NCBI GenBank assembly: GCA_037903475.1
Contig: JBAJFG010000016.1
Location: 124,001 to 188,000 of the forward strand
Length of the DNA: 64,000 nucleotides
Source of the DNA: Ancylostoma caninum
Lineage: Eukaryota > Nematoda > Chromadorea > Rhabditida > Ancylostomatidae
Direction of reading: 5' to 3'
Under the pieces are notes generated by a model. That model was not told the DNA's origin. It made no database searches and worked only from the letters and a program-made list of their open reading frames with translations. Position 1 is the first letter of the stretch; each line of letters opens with the position of its first letter. This document shows, one piece after another, positions 23,326-34,003 of this stretch. The translations under genes and the position numbers were made by a program.

Positions 23326-24714
23326 TCTGCAAATCCTGAAAATCTACGCTAAGGAAATCGTCGAAATATGAAAAGAGCTTCCTATCGCGAGGATTTCATA
23401 CTTCTCCAAAGTGTTCTATAGTGTAAATGCACCGTTCTGAGAGACAATTGTGACAGTGGAAGTTGTTCCATATCCCTCACGCCTATGGCTTGTCGGGTCG
23501 CGAGCCATTCGTGGCCATTTTCTTGGATTCCACCAGAATACCAATAGCTAGCGAACCTTATCCATAATGTATGCCACGACGAAATATGGATAGGGTAAAT
23601 TTTAGATGTTATCAAAGAACTGAGACAGAATACTGGAACTCAGCTGAAATGAAGTATTAACAGTATATTCCAGGTACGCTTAGGGAATCTTAGCCTCACT
23701 AGTTTTACTAGAGGTGGACTGTGCTTCCCACAGATGCCTCTTGCTTACGGAATTGCTTCGAATTTTGTGGTATTACCAGTAATCCACGCAGTTCTAAATG
23801 TCACGTCCTTTATAGATGTTAGATAGAGAATGAGTGGTGGCTAAGGACATTATACATAACTGTAATAGTTATAATGTCATGTTCTATTGTACATTACTCG
23901 GAATTACATTTCAGTCCAAGTCTATTCCAGCAATCTTCAGGATAGTCTTCACCGTGAAATCCATCTCTCAGTCATACTCGCATGTAATAAGTAGTTTACA
24001 TCCTACAAGTCTTGTCCGCGGCCCTCATGCATCATTGAGGTTCCCGAGGGTAAACGTGTTGGCGCGTTAGTGATGGGTAAATTTGTGCTCCAAGTGGTAA
24101 AATTGGGAAGGATAAAGTACCTGGGATAAAATACCATTTCTATCTTTGTTGCTTCTTTAAGAAAATGCGCATTAATCATAATGAAAAATACATGTACTCA
24201 TTGGTCGCTCACGACAAGCTGACAATTGCAAAAAAAAAAGAAAGAAGAAAAGAGACCATGATTGCTCCAGAAGTGACAGGATTCGTACACTAAAATGACT
24301 TTATGGTACTCTCGTCATTCGTGTCTGACCGCATTGCAGAGGAAAATCGCCTACGCCCACGCTTTGGGTGGTCCACTCAATCGCTGAGTGGTCCGTCTAT
24401 GGTCACCGTGACGTGGAATGAATGTACGCACCCCCCACCCGCACCTCCCTCCCCCTCCTCCACCCTCTACTAGCGATGGCCTTCTCTCACATGAGAACTC
24501 CTAATTTACCCTGAAAATCATCGCTTTAAAAGTTTTCATCTCTCTAATTTACCACTTTTAATGCTGACTTGGGTATTTGTACGGAACCAACCAATTTCCC
24601 CGCTATTTCTGACTGTGCCTTACTATTGCGTATCTCATCTGCCACCACAATAGTATAAAAACTGTAAGAAAATGAAGCGATATCCTGCATAGCGGTGCAA
24701 AGAATGTCCGAGCG
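23326..24714. other. Non-genic stretch with one diverged dispersed repeat
   Basis: I see no credible gene. About 24020-24130 is a diverged copy of a dispersed repeat (core CATTGAGGTTCCCGAGGG then TAAACGTGTT) related to sequence near 31.83 kb and 63.8 kb. A C-rich tract lies at 24430-24465. Confidence 0.4.
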
Positions 24715-24967
24715 CTAGCTTAAATTAGCCGTTTGAATGCGTTGCAATTCACTGTTGTTGATGTCCGTAGCCTGGAGCATGCATGCGCACCGTAATTCAA
24801 TGAACTTTGCCTTGCAGAGATCTTGGGACACCTGCAGAATGTTTGCACTCTTTACTCTTTCAACCCAACAGTGCTGTTTCCGACGTAGGTGATCCAGTTC
24901 CTCTTTGAGCTTTGTCCATTTTTTAAGAATGGTTTCACTTGTGGAGCGCTTTACTACCCTGAAAGAG
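24715..24967 (-). pseudogene. Isolated coding-like segment, coiled-coil composition
   Basis: After an acceptor (actctttcag) the minus strand is open for about 80 residues of charged, helix-prone sequence with Cys residues (for example TILKKWTKLKEELDHLRRKQ). It ends at a stop at 24715. It may be the last exon of an unfound gene or a gene relic; no family is recognised. Confidence 0.25.
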
Positions 24968-24971
24968 TGGT

Positions 24972-25042
24972 GTGGTCGCGATCGAACTCTGTGATTGGCT
25001 AGCTCACCCCAGCGGCCAATCACAGGGATTGATCGCAACATT
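24972..25042. repeat. Imperfect palindrome (GTGATTGGC / GCCAATCAC)
   Basis: GTCGCGATCGAACTCTGTGA plus TTGGC is followed, after about 15 bases, by GCCAATCACAGGG plus ATTGATCGCAAC. This gives an imperfect stem of roughly 26 bp. Similar short motifs occur at about 9535-9580 and 26800-26850, so it may be a dispersed palindromic repeat. Confidence 0.45.
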
Positions 25043-25621
25043 CTTTGCACTTACAGAACTTTATACCCATGATTCTCATTGTGTGATTTTCTCATTTAAG
25101 GCTTTCCATTATAAAAGAGTTATCTTTCCTGACAAGGGAAAATTCCTGAAGACAACATCCATATCCATATATTCATTCTGCAGTTGGCCGTACTTTTAGT
25201 AGGAAGAGCACTACTATTTGGCTGTCATGCCTAAGCGTTCACATTATGTCACCCGTCCCGCACCAACGAAGCGTCAGCTTACACCCTTAAAAAGGAGTTG
25301 TCAAGCTGAATTCGTGTCAGGTCGCTGTATCTTTGCGTTGAAACACCTTGAACCACATGAGCGTCAACATAAGCGTTCTAAAACTATCGGAGTTATAAAA
25401 CATAACTGATGCATATTTTTGTGGATTTGAAATCGAATTTCTTCATAAGTAAAACGTCACATCCTTTCTTTCCCTTCTCATTCTGGAGTGCACAAGAGAT
25501 AGTATCCAATACTGCTATTAATTTTTGCCTACTTCTTGTTGAAACAATTCTCGAAGCTCCTATAGTTTGTTTAATCTTCTTCATTAGACATTGCCTAACT
25601 GAAGTATCAGAATTAGCTGTA

Positions 25622-26151
25622 CAGGGTGGGCCATAAATACGGTAATACAAAAAAGTGTACACCGAAAAAGAATTGGCATGTAATTCGAAACACAGTCTTA
25701 GGATTTATGTTTGCTAGGTCATGTACAACACGATGCAACCCTTCACCTAGGGATATCCTCTGTCAGCTCCGGCACAGGATCCAAGATTCAAAGTGAGGTC
25801 ACTGACTGCGGCGCGCAAGTGGTTGGCGTTCACGTCATCCAACATTTTTTGAAGTCGTTGCCAAACTGATCCAAATTCCGAAGAGGTTATGAACAAGCCC
25901 TGGTCTCGGGGATCACCAAAGCCTACCAACCCTACTGATTGAGACCCAAGCAAATGAGTGGTCACTCGATGAAACCAATAGGACCTGAAATATATTTTTG
26001 GCTGGGTCCTGGATCAAACATGGCTTGTGGGCCGGAGCACTATTCCGGTAAAACGTTGCGAAAGGACATCCCAACTAAGTTTAACTTCAGGACAAAACAC
26101 TTTTCTTCACAGGAGAAACGAGCGATGTTACCCTATTTTTGGCTCACCCTG
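25622..26151. mobile_element. 530-bp TIR element (CAGGGTGGGCCA type)
   Basis: The left end CAGGGTGGGCCATAAATA and the complement of the right end (CAGGGTGAGCCAAAAATA) match at 16 of 18 positions. TA dinucleotides flank both ends (25620-25621, 26152-26153). No transposase frame is present, so this is a non-autonomous Tc1/mariner-like element. The ends resemble those of the MITE at 45604. Confidence 0.75.
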
Positions 26152-26153
26152 TA

Positions 26154-28434
26154 TTTCGCTCCAATACAGTGACCACAGCTAACAGACTGGATTCTCTTCA
26201 CTCCAAATGAAATCGACGATGTTTTGAATTTATTTTTACCTTAATAATCACTCCGAAACTTGCTACTGCGAAGCCATAATGTACTAGTCATAAATTACCG
26301 GCTTTCTTGTATTGCATAGATCTTGAGTGGCCGTTTCCAAAAATATGCAGTTATACTTATCCAGCTAATCCTCACGTGAGAAAGTCAAAAACATGAAATT
26401 AACGGGTCTATTCTGATTTTTTTGCGAGTGACAACAGCAGCATGGTACGGCGAAAATACACTACTACAGGAGAAATACTTATGATTAGAAAAGTTTACTA
26501 ATGGTGCTTGAAGTCGAAAATAAAACATTCGTAACGCATCCACCCAACTTTACGTATTTGTACTGGGATGGAAGCCCAATTTCTGTGAATTCGCAACTTT
26601 CTCTTCCTCAAACTTCTTCAGGCTTTTCAAAGCTTTGTTCTAAGTTAAAGAGTTCGGGAGAAGTGTTCCTCTTATTCTACATACCTCCCGGTTGGATATG
26701 AAATTTATCGGATGTTGAAAACGGTTAAGTAAATTTACTTGGTAACGCACCATACATGATTTCAGGGTTTGAGCATTGTACGAAGAAGGTTGGTGTACCC
26801 AAGCCCTGCTACTGGCCATTCAGTCCAGCTGGCCAATCGCAGACCTTGAAAGCATGCTGTCTTTTGGTACAACGCTCTACATCCAAATTTTGATGTGTAG
26901 AGAAGTGGATGCTGTTTGATGTAACGTCTCCTAGACTCCCATGTCGCAAAATTTATGTCCAAACTTTGCACAGTTCCTTGAGCTAATGTATAAGTCTCAG
27001 TAATGCATTTTTGTAGCAACATTTCGCGCAACATTTAACCTTTCGCAAGAAAGAACAGCTCGTTACAGGAATTTCCTGAATAACACCAGAAATCCAAGGG
27101 ATTCGCAGGTTATTTGGCATATTTTCTCCAATCTGTGCCAAGCAGAGAGGATTAACCTTGGTAGTTTTTTTTGTGAAATCACGTTAGTAGCTCGGTTAAA
27201 GGCCTTTGCAACGCTAATTTGCAGGAAGATTCAAGGTCATATATGGAAAAAGTAATAATTTCCTTAAGCGCAGTCATCTGTGCACCTGATACGCCTCAAT
27301 GACATTTGGAAAAACAAGGCTGACGTTTATTGTGGCCTTTACTGCTAAGCTCACAAACTTCTTCTGGAATATTCCTCGAACTGAACACATTCTACAATTA
27401 GTCGTATTTCATGGTTAAACTAGTAAATTTCGGCTGAAGAAGTTCAACTACATTGTAGCTGAGCTTCTGGTTGGAATACACTTTCCAGCAATAACTTAGA
27501 GGAACTCACAGAGCATTTCAGTGCGGAAATTCCTGGATACTGCACGTCGGATGTCTCTAAACTGCCTCCCAGTTGCAGTACACTTCACTTCCTTCAGAGT
27601 TGCCTCGTTTGTTCTTGTTGACACCCCGTGGGTCTCTCATGGATTTTCAGAATTTCCATAAGTCCCTATCTCGTATTTAAGAACTTCTGAGAAAAACTAC
27701 TTGTGCTGTTTTTTTCCTCGAAAATACTGGGACATTTTGTGGGCATTTTTTTTCTATTTTATGGGGCTCATTTGCAACTAACATGCAATGTCAGGCCAAG
27801 CTATAAAGCAGAAACACTTACACCGTCAGAACATGTCCATGAATATGTTACAACATAAGAATGATGGTAGTTAAACACGCACTTATCTGCTGATTACCTT
27901 TCTTACTTTTTCATTCTCCGTATTCATATTTTCTTAGCGTTTTGTGGATCGGAAAAAACTTTCAGTGCGTTAGGTACGAAGAGAAAAAGCAATAGCACTT
28001 TTTTTGTAGTAAAAATCTGCAAACTCACTAGAAAGGATAGAAAAATTATAGGAGTTACTCCATATTCGTTTCTGCTTACAACGTTAATGCCGTTGGCGAG
28101 TTAAAACTAAGCTTGCCACAGTAATTGCTTTTGGGTATTTTCACATCATTTCCAGCAATCACCATGGCGTGACAATAATTATTTACTGGGTGTGGCAACA
28201 TCGTAAACAATGAAGTAACATAATATAATACAAGTAAAAGGTGCGCTGCATGGGCTTTGTGGAACAACAAAACGCTGATAGAACCTTAAAAAAAGTAACA
28301 GTCTGTCTAGAATCACCATCGTAATGCGAGAATATCCAGAAGCTTGACGAAAGCACCATCATTAGGAAGAATATGCCTTGGTCTACACGGTCCAATAAGG
28401 GGGAACCTTCCTGGCCACGCTGAACTTCTGTGCC
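26154..28434. other. Non-genic stretch
   Basis: I see no splice-flanked coding exon, RNA gene or clear repeat apart from a weak palindromic motif near 26800-26850. Open frames here are short and lack family resemblance. Confidence 0.35.
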
Positions 28435-28707
28435 GTGGGATAATGGTGGGCTAACCGTGGTACGAAAGTTCAGAGTAGCATGATCCATGAACTTTTCACC
28501 CCCACTTATCCCACCGCTAGCTCAGCAGTGTTGTCACTCACGGTGGGCCCACCATTTCCTCCCAGTTGCCCCTCCAATCTCGTCCATCCTAGGGCGGAAC
28601 CAGCATTTGAGCACCATTTGCCCATGGTCAACATGGCGAATATCAACCATGGGATAACGGTGGGCTAACTGTGGTACGAAAGTTCGGAGTAGCGTGATCC
28701 ATGAACT
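28435..28707. repeat. Pair of 60-bp direct repeats
   Basis: 28435-28494 and 28649-28707 are near-identical direct repeats (GGGATAACGGTGGGCTAACT, then TGGTACGAAAGTTC, GTGATCCATGAACTT). They are separated by about 155 bases that include further GGTGGG/CCCACC blocks. This resembles an element with long direct terminal repeats or a local duplication. Confidence 0.7.
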
Positions 28708-29619
28708 TGCTTGTGAAGTTTGTTCTCTACTCGCCCTTCCGAAATGGACGAGTTTAACAGGTATAAATTAATATGATCAGGCTGAGAGGTTCGTCCCAGA
28801 CAAAGTGGTACGTTATGACAGCGAAGAATAGTTGTATCAGTTCTTGCAAAAAACTTTCCGGAAAATGAGTACCGCCAGTGGTGCTGGTTTCCGGCTTGTC
28901 TACCTCAACCGAGATTGGCCTTTGGAATTTATTCTGTTAGGATATTTCTCGAAAACTAAGAAGGCTAAGCCTGCCCTGCACCCTTCTGTAGAATGAATCT
29001 CAAAGGCGAATTTTGGCTGCGATAGACAATCGAAAATTCAGCTCCAGGATGTCAGCTCAAGTTGGACTCATCAGCTTTCCTGTTTATTATTGTTGGCAGA
29101 TATCTTAGAGGACATTCCAGGTTTTCTAGGTCAAATTCTTAGGAATCGTTCTTCGTTCACCTTTCTTCCTTTGACTAATCTTCAGTTCATCCCCAGCCTA
29201 TTCCTATGACCCAGTATTTTGTTCGGTTTTTTTTGTACAAATCCACGTCTTCGCTGATGGTTTTATTCGTTTTTCTTTTTTAAATGTGCGCTTTATGTTT
29301 GTTCGAGAATGTACATGGTTTACTTTTGTAATAAACTTAATTGAATGTGGAGCACTGATATGACACTAGATTTCACCAGAAACTGCGGAACCCATCACTC
29401 CTGTACCATTACAACTCAGTAGACTTGCATTTCAACAGGCGCTCCTATCATACATATTGTGCGTTACTCGTCAACAATTTACAGTTACACCTCATCTGAA
29501 ATGCCCACAGGCTGACTTACTCAGCCCAATTATGCTGCTTTGAATCATTGTTTTTCCTGTCATGACTGCAAGGGAGGCTCAGATGAGCAGCAGTGTTTTC
29601 TGTGCGCTCAAAATTATGA
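28708..29619. other. Non-genic stretch
   Basis: Nothing recognised. It ends where copy B becomes alignable to the other copies of the long-TIR element. Confidence 0.35.
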
Positions 29620-30781
29620 GAAGGCGAAGAAAAATGCAATTTTAGTCCATAGTAGACAGAGTGCAGTGGATATGTTAAGGCTATAAAGCAGGGGACCATT
29701 TTCACAACTTTCACGTTTTTTCATTTTTGTGATTTTCATAGGGAAAGAATTCTGAATATACAATAAGCGAAGCCAACTCTTCCATTTTCTGCTATAGTGC
29801 ACTGCTTCGCGAATACAAAAATGGCCGTTATTTTTCTATAGATGGACACAGTACTTCAGTTATCCCACCTGAATAATAAAGCTCATCAAATTCGGGATCC
29901 TCAGAAATAATTGAAATCCGTATAAATTGTTCCATATCCATTGCGAAGTAGTTCTACCACTGTCATTTATCTTTCGTGGAGCAGTCCTTTACGGCGGGGT
30001 TACTCTCTTCCGGTTTCCCTCAACTTTGAAAAAGTGGTTTTTCACTATTACTTACACTATTACTATTACTTACACTTACACTTATCGTAGTTTATCTTCG
30101 AAAGAGTTTTCCACTATTACTTACACTTACACTTATCGTGGTTTATCTTCGGAGTTTATGCAAAACGTTGCCGGATGCCTTCCTGGACTACCCGAAGGAG
30201 ATCACGGGGGACGTTCCGAGCAGTGAACCCCAAACACTGCGATACTTAACTCTGGATCTCCAACGGAGTGGAACCAGCGATAGGGACAGATTGCAATCTG
30301 CCACTCAAACCACTGAGCCATCCGGGCTACTTTTTATGTTGGAGGTTGTTAGATAACTGCAGCAATCGTAGGCAGCATACTATCTGTATTTGCAAAATGG
30401 GGGCACAGGGCAGGATTCGATCCCCTGACCATCACAACGTCGATCATTCGCTCAACCCACTGAGCTATGCGCGCACGCGCTGCAACATACAAATAGTGTC
30501 CCATCTTACTTACACTTACACTTATCGTAGTTTATCTTAGAAATTTAGGTGAAAAGGGAGTTGGGTGGGGCCACTCCTGTGAAGCCTAAGCCTAAGCCTC
30601 AAACGCATTCTTAAACATAGGGTTAGGCTTATCTACCCTGTCTACTATGGACTAAAATTGTATTTTTCTTCGCTTTCTCCCAAGCTCGAGTGATTTATAG
30701 CTCACTAATACCGGGGTGCCGGAGGGTGGCGGCGGCCGGCGCCCGCCGGCGAACATTTGCAGTGGCTGCCGGACCGGACTG
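29620..30781 (+). mobile_element. Long-TIR element, copy B (left TIR missing)
   Basis: Alignable to copies A and C from about 29620 to the right TIR end CTGCCGGACCGGACTG, followed by TA at 30782. The left TIR is replaced by unrelated sequence, so the copy is truncated or recombined. The unit TTACACTTACACTTATCGT plus AGTTTATCTT is locally amplified (two copies at 30070-30155 where A and C have one). Confidence 0.85.
30262..30475 (-). other. Two tRNA-like (Pol III A/B box) modules in copy B
   Basis: Same order and strand as in copy A: the TAGCTCAGTGGG/GGATCGAATCC module at about 30400-30475 and the TGGCTCAGTGGT/GGTTCCACTCC module at about 30262-30330. All four boxes are conserved although the left end of the element is lost. 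Confidence 0.6.
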
Positions 30782-30783
30782 TA

Positions 30784-32318
30784 ACTGTCAGAAGTTCAAC
30801 TACTTGACATGGATTCAACAAGGAAGTAGTTGGTTTATCTACGCTAACCATTCTGGAAATTCACTGTTACGTTGACCAGGTCTGGAATACTGGATCATAA
30901 AACTACTCTTCAGTTAGAACCCAAGCAAGATAATAAAGTGTAATCCCTCGGATGCACTGGCAATTTCAGTCTTGCTACTGAGAGAAGGGGTGCGGATTTT
31001 AGGATGAGCAATGTTTGCGCTGCATTCCATTTCATAGGAAGGTAAAAGGTAACAAAGATTGTCACAGGTAAGAGGGAAAAAACACGGAAAATGGTAGATC
31101 TTGTATATGTAGGCGTGCAAAATTTAATTATCGCAAATCTCAGCACTATCACATCAGGAGAGAAGTTTTTTGAATGTAAAAAAAACGGAACAAGCCTCCT
31201 AAAAAACTGTTGTCTTTTATCCATAAAAGCACATATGGTCGGCATCCAGAGCTTAATCGAATGTTCTCTTAAGGGTTTGCGTTGTTTCCTGAGTAGAAAT
31301 AGCTTGTAATTGTTGTTTTTCTCTCCATTTCTGTTCTCTCCATGTCAGGGGCACTACTTCATCAATAGTTAACTATCCCTTAATCAACGATTTCTGACCG
31401 GATCCTGAACTACGCCAGTACTTCCTTGTCCCATCGGAGTCTTTTGTTCAATTTTCCATTAAAAGTTCATCGAAGCGACTGATTAGATGTCACGCAAGTT
31501 CATTGTTCATATCTTCACTGAAAAAGACATAGTACATTTGCGTAAAAGGGGTATTCGAACAATGGGTCTGGATCAATTAAAATAGTCTGTTTTAAAAGCC
31601 TGAATCGAGAATGAGCAGGGCAATTAATGACAGTACGCGATACTATATCTGTTAATGTCTAGGCGTTGCGTCATCTCTGTCCACTGTCACTTCCTTGTAA
31701 CTTAAAATAGAAATCAAGATCTATAGCCGTTTATTTACGCATGAAAAGAATTGAATACACTTCTGAGCATCTCTTGTGAGGCATTACTAACGGGTGTGTG
31801 TCCCACCGTGAGCAGTTTACTTTTTGACCCGGTTGCGTCATTGAGATTACCCGTGGTGAACGTGTTAATGTACCTAGATTTACCCTTTGCCCGGCAGCCA
31901 CCAACAAATTTACCCAATCTTTCCAATACTTTACCCAGCTGCAACCCATGGGTTTGAAATTACAAATTCTTCCAATAATGCATCCGGGCCGTGGTTATTT
32001 AGCTGGAAGAACTGTGGCTTAAGTCACAGCGACGTTGTCGTTGCGAACATTGAGCCTTACTCATTTTCGTACTGTTGTTCTTTAACAGTACGTGCTCAAT
32101 AAGAGTGCGTGTTAAGGTAACTTCTGAAACCACAGTGACGATATTAATCATAAGACATTATTTTCGTTGAACTGGCTAGCTCGAAGAGTCCGTCACTCAG
32201 TGTCCAATTCGTACATCAATTTGCTCTGTTGTAATCCTAGTTGCATTTTAAGGTCTCTCTTTTTTGCCTTTGTTGTTAGCACGTTTTTAGACGTATGAAA
32301 ATGAAAATATTAAGTATG
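30784..32318. other. Non-genic stretch with a diverged dispersed repeat
   Basis: No gene recognised between copies B and C. About 31830-31960 contains a diverged repeat (CATTGAGATTACCCGTGG, GAACGTGTTAATG, several TTTACCC motifs) related to 24.03 kb and 63.8 kb. Confidence 0.35.
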
Positions 32319-32320
32319 TA

Positions 32321-33576
32321 CAGTCGGGTCTGGCAGCCACTGCAAATGGGCGCCGACGGGCGCCGGCCGCCGCCACCCTCCGGCGCCCCGGTATTAATGA
32401 GCTATAAATCACTCGAGCTTGGGAGAAAGCGAAAAAAAAATACAGTTTTAGTCCACAGTAGACAGAGTGCAGTGGATATGTTAAGGCTATAAAGGAGGAG
32501 GGAGCCAGGGAGCCATTTTCGCAACTTTCACGTTTTTTTTTCATTTTGTGATTTTCATGGGGAAAGATTTCTGAATACACAATAAGCGAAGCCAACTCTT
32601 CCATTTTCTGTTATAGTGCACTGCTTCGCGAATACAAAAATGGCCGTTATTCTTCTATAGATGGACACAGTACTTCAGTTATCCCATCTGAATAATAAAT
32701 CTCATCCAATTCGGGATCCTCAGAAATAGTTGAAATCCGTGTTAATTGTTCCATATCCATTGCGAAGTAGTTCTACCGCTGTCATTTATCTTTCGTGGAG
32801 CAGTCCTTTACGGCGGAGTTACTCTCTCCCGGTTTCCATCAACTTCGAAAAAGTGGTTTTTCACTATTAGTTGCACTATTACTATTACGTACACGTACAC
32901 TTATCGTAGTTTATCTTCGAAATTTATGCAAAACGTTGCCGGATGCCTTCCTGGACTACCCGAAGGAGATCACGGGGGACGTTCCAAGCAGTGAACCCCA
33001 AACACTGCGATACTTAACTCTGGATCTCCAACGGAGTGGAACCAGCGATAGAGACAGATTGCAATCTGCCACTCAAACCACTGAGCCATCCGGGCTACTT
33101 TTTATGTTGGAGTTTGCTAGATAACCGCAGCAGTCGTAGGCAGCATACTATATGTATTTGCAAAAGGGGGGCACAGGGCAGGATTCGATCCCCTGACCAC
33201 CACAACGTCGATCATTCGCTCAACCCACTGAGCTATGCGCGCACGCGATGCACCCTACAAATAGTGTCCAATCTAACTTACACTTACACTTATCGTAGTT
33301 TATCTTAGAAATTTAGGTGAAAAGGGAGTTGGGTGGGGCCACTCCTGTGAAGCCTAAGCCTAAGCCTTAAACCCATTCTTAAACATAGGGTTAGGCTTAT
33401 CTGCTTTATAGCCTTAACATATCCACTGCACTCTGTCTACTATGGACTAAAATTGTATTTTTCTTCGCTTCCTCCCAAGCTCGAGTGATTTATAGCTCAT
33501 TAATACCGGGGCGCCGGAGGGTGGCGGCGGCCGGCGCCCGCCGGCGCCCATTTGCAGTGGCTGCCGGACCGGACTG
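32321..33576 (+). mobile_element. Long-TIR element, copy C (most complete)
   Basis: 1,256 bp between TA dinucleotides (32319-32320, 33577-33578), with both TIRs. Here the inverted repeats extend further inwards than in A: the left arm TTTAGTCCACAGTAGACAGA with GTGCAGTGGATATGTTAAGG is mirrored in the right arm at about 33400-33455, giving arms of roughly 160-170 bp. Order on the plus strand: left TIR, AT-rich spacer, direct repeat 1, two minus-strand tRNA-like modules, direct repeat 2, telomere-like GCCTAAGCCTAAGCC, right TIR. No protein is encoded. Confidence 0.9.
33031..33244 (-). other. Two tRNA-like (Pol III A/B box) modules in copy C
   Basis: A- and B-box pairs at about 33167-33244 and 33031-33099 on the minus strand, with the same sequences and spacing (about 31-32 bases between boxes) as in copies A, B and D. 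Confidence 0.6.
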
Positions 33577-33868
33577 TACGTGAGCCATCGGCTAAACAAG
33601 TGTGGACGTAGGATTTTTTTCATCATGCTTCAAAGTGGGCACTTACTTATTTTAGAAGTTACATTAACATTTTAACAAAACAAACATATAGATACAACTT
33701 AGTAGGTTTCCTTTACCTTACTGATGAGTGCAAGAGGAAACCTACCTTAATGTTTAATTTTCGCATAAGGTTCATGCACAAAACGAAAACTGAACAGATC
33801 ACAAAAATTCAAGATAACTGTAGAACTTGTTTCGATATTGGTATCTCGATCTGTTTGTCCACAGCTAG

Positions 33869-34003
33869 AGCTACATTTATAATTCATCGGAATCCGATCC
33901 GGTCGGATAACGAATGATACGTATCGATCGCCGGATAACAAGGATCAATACGCATCTATTGTTGTCCGACAGGATTGGACTCCGATACGCTATAAATGTA
34001 GCT
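33869..34003. mobile_element. Palindromic 135-bp MITE
   Basis: The termini are the perfect 13-bp inverted repeat AGCTACATTTATA / TATAAATGTAGCT. Pairing continues imperfectly inwards (CGGAATCCGATCCGGTCGGA against TCCGACAGGATTGGACTCCG). A target-site duplication is not obvious, so the superfamily is undetermined. Confidence 0.7.
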
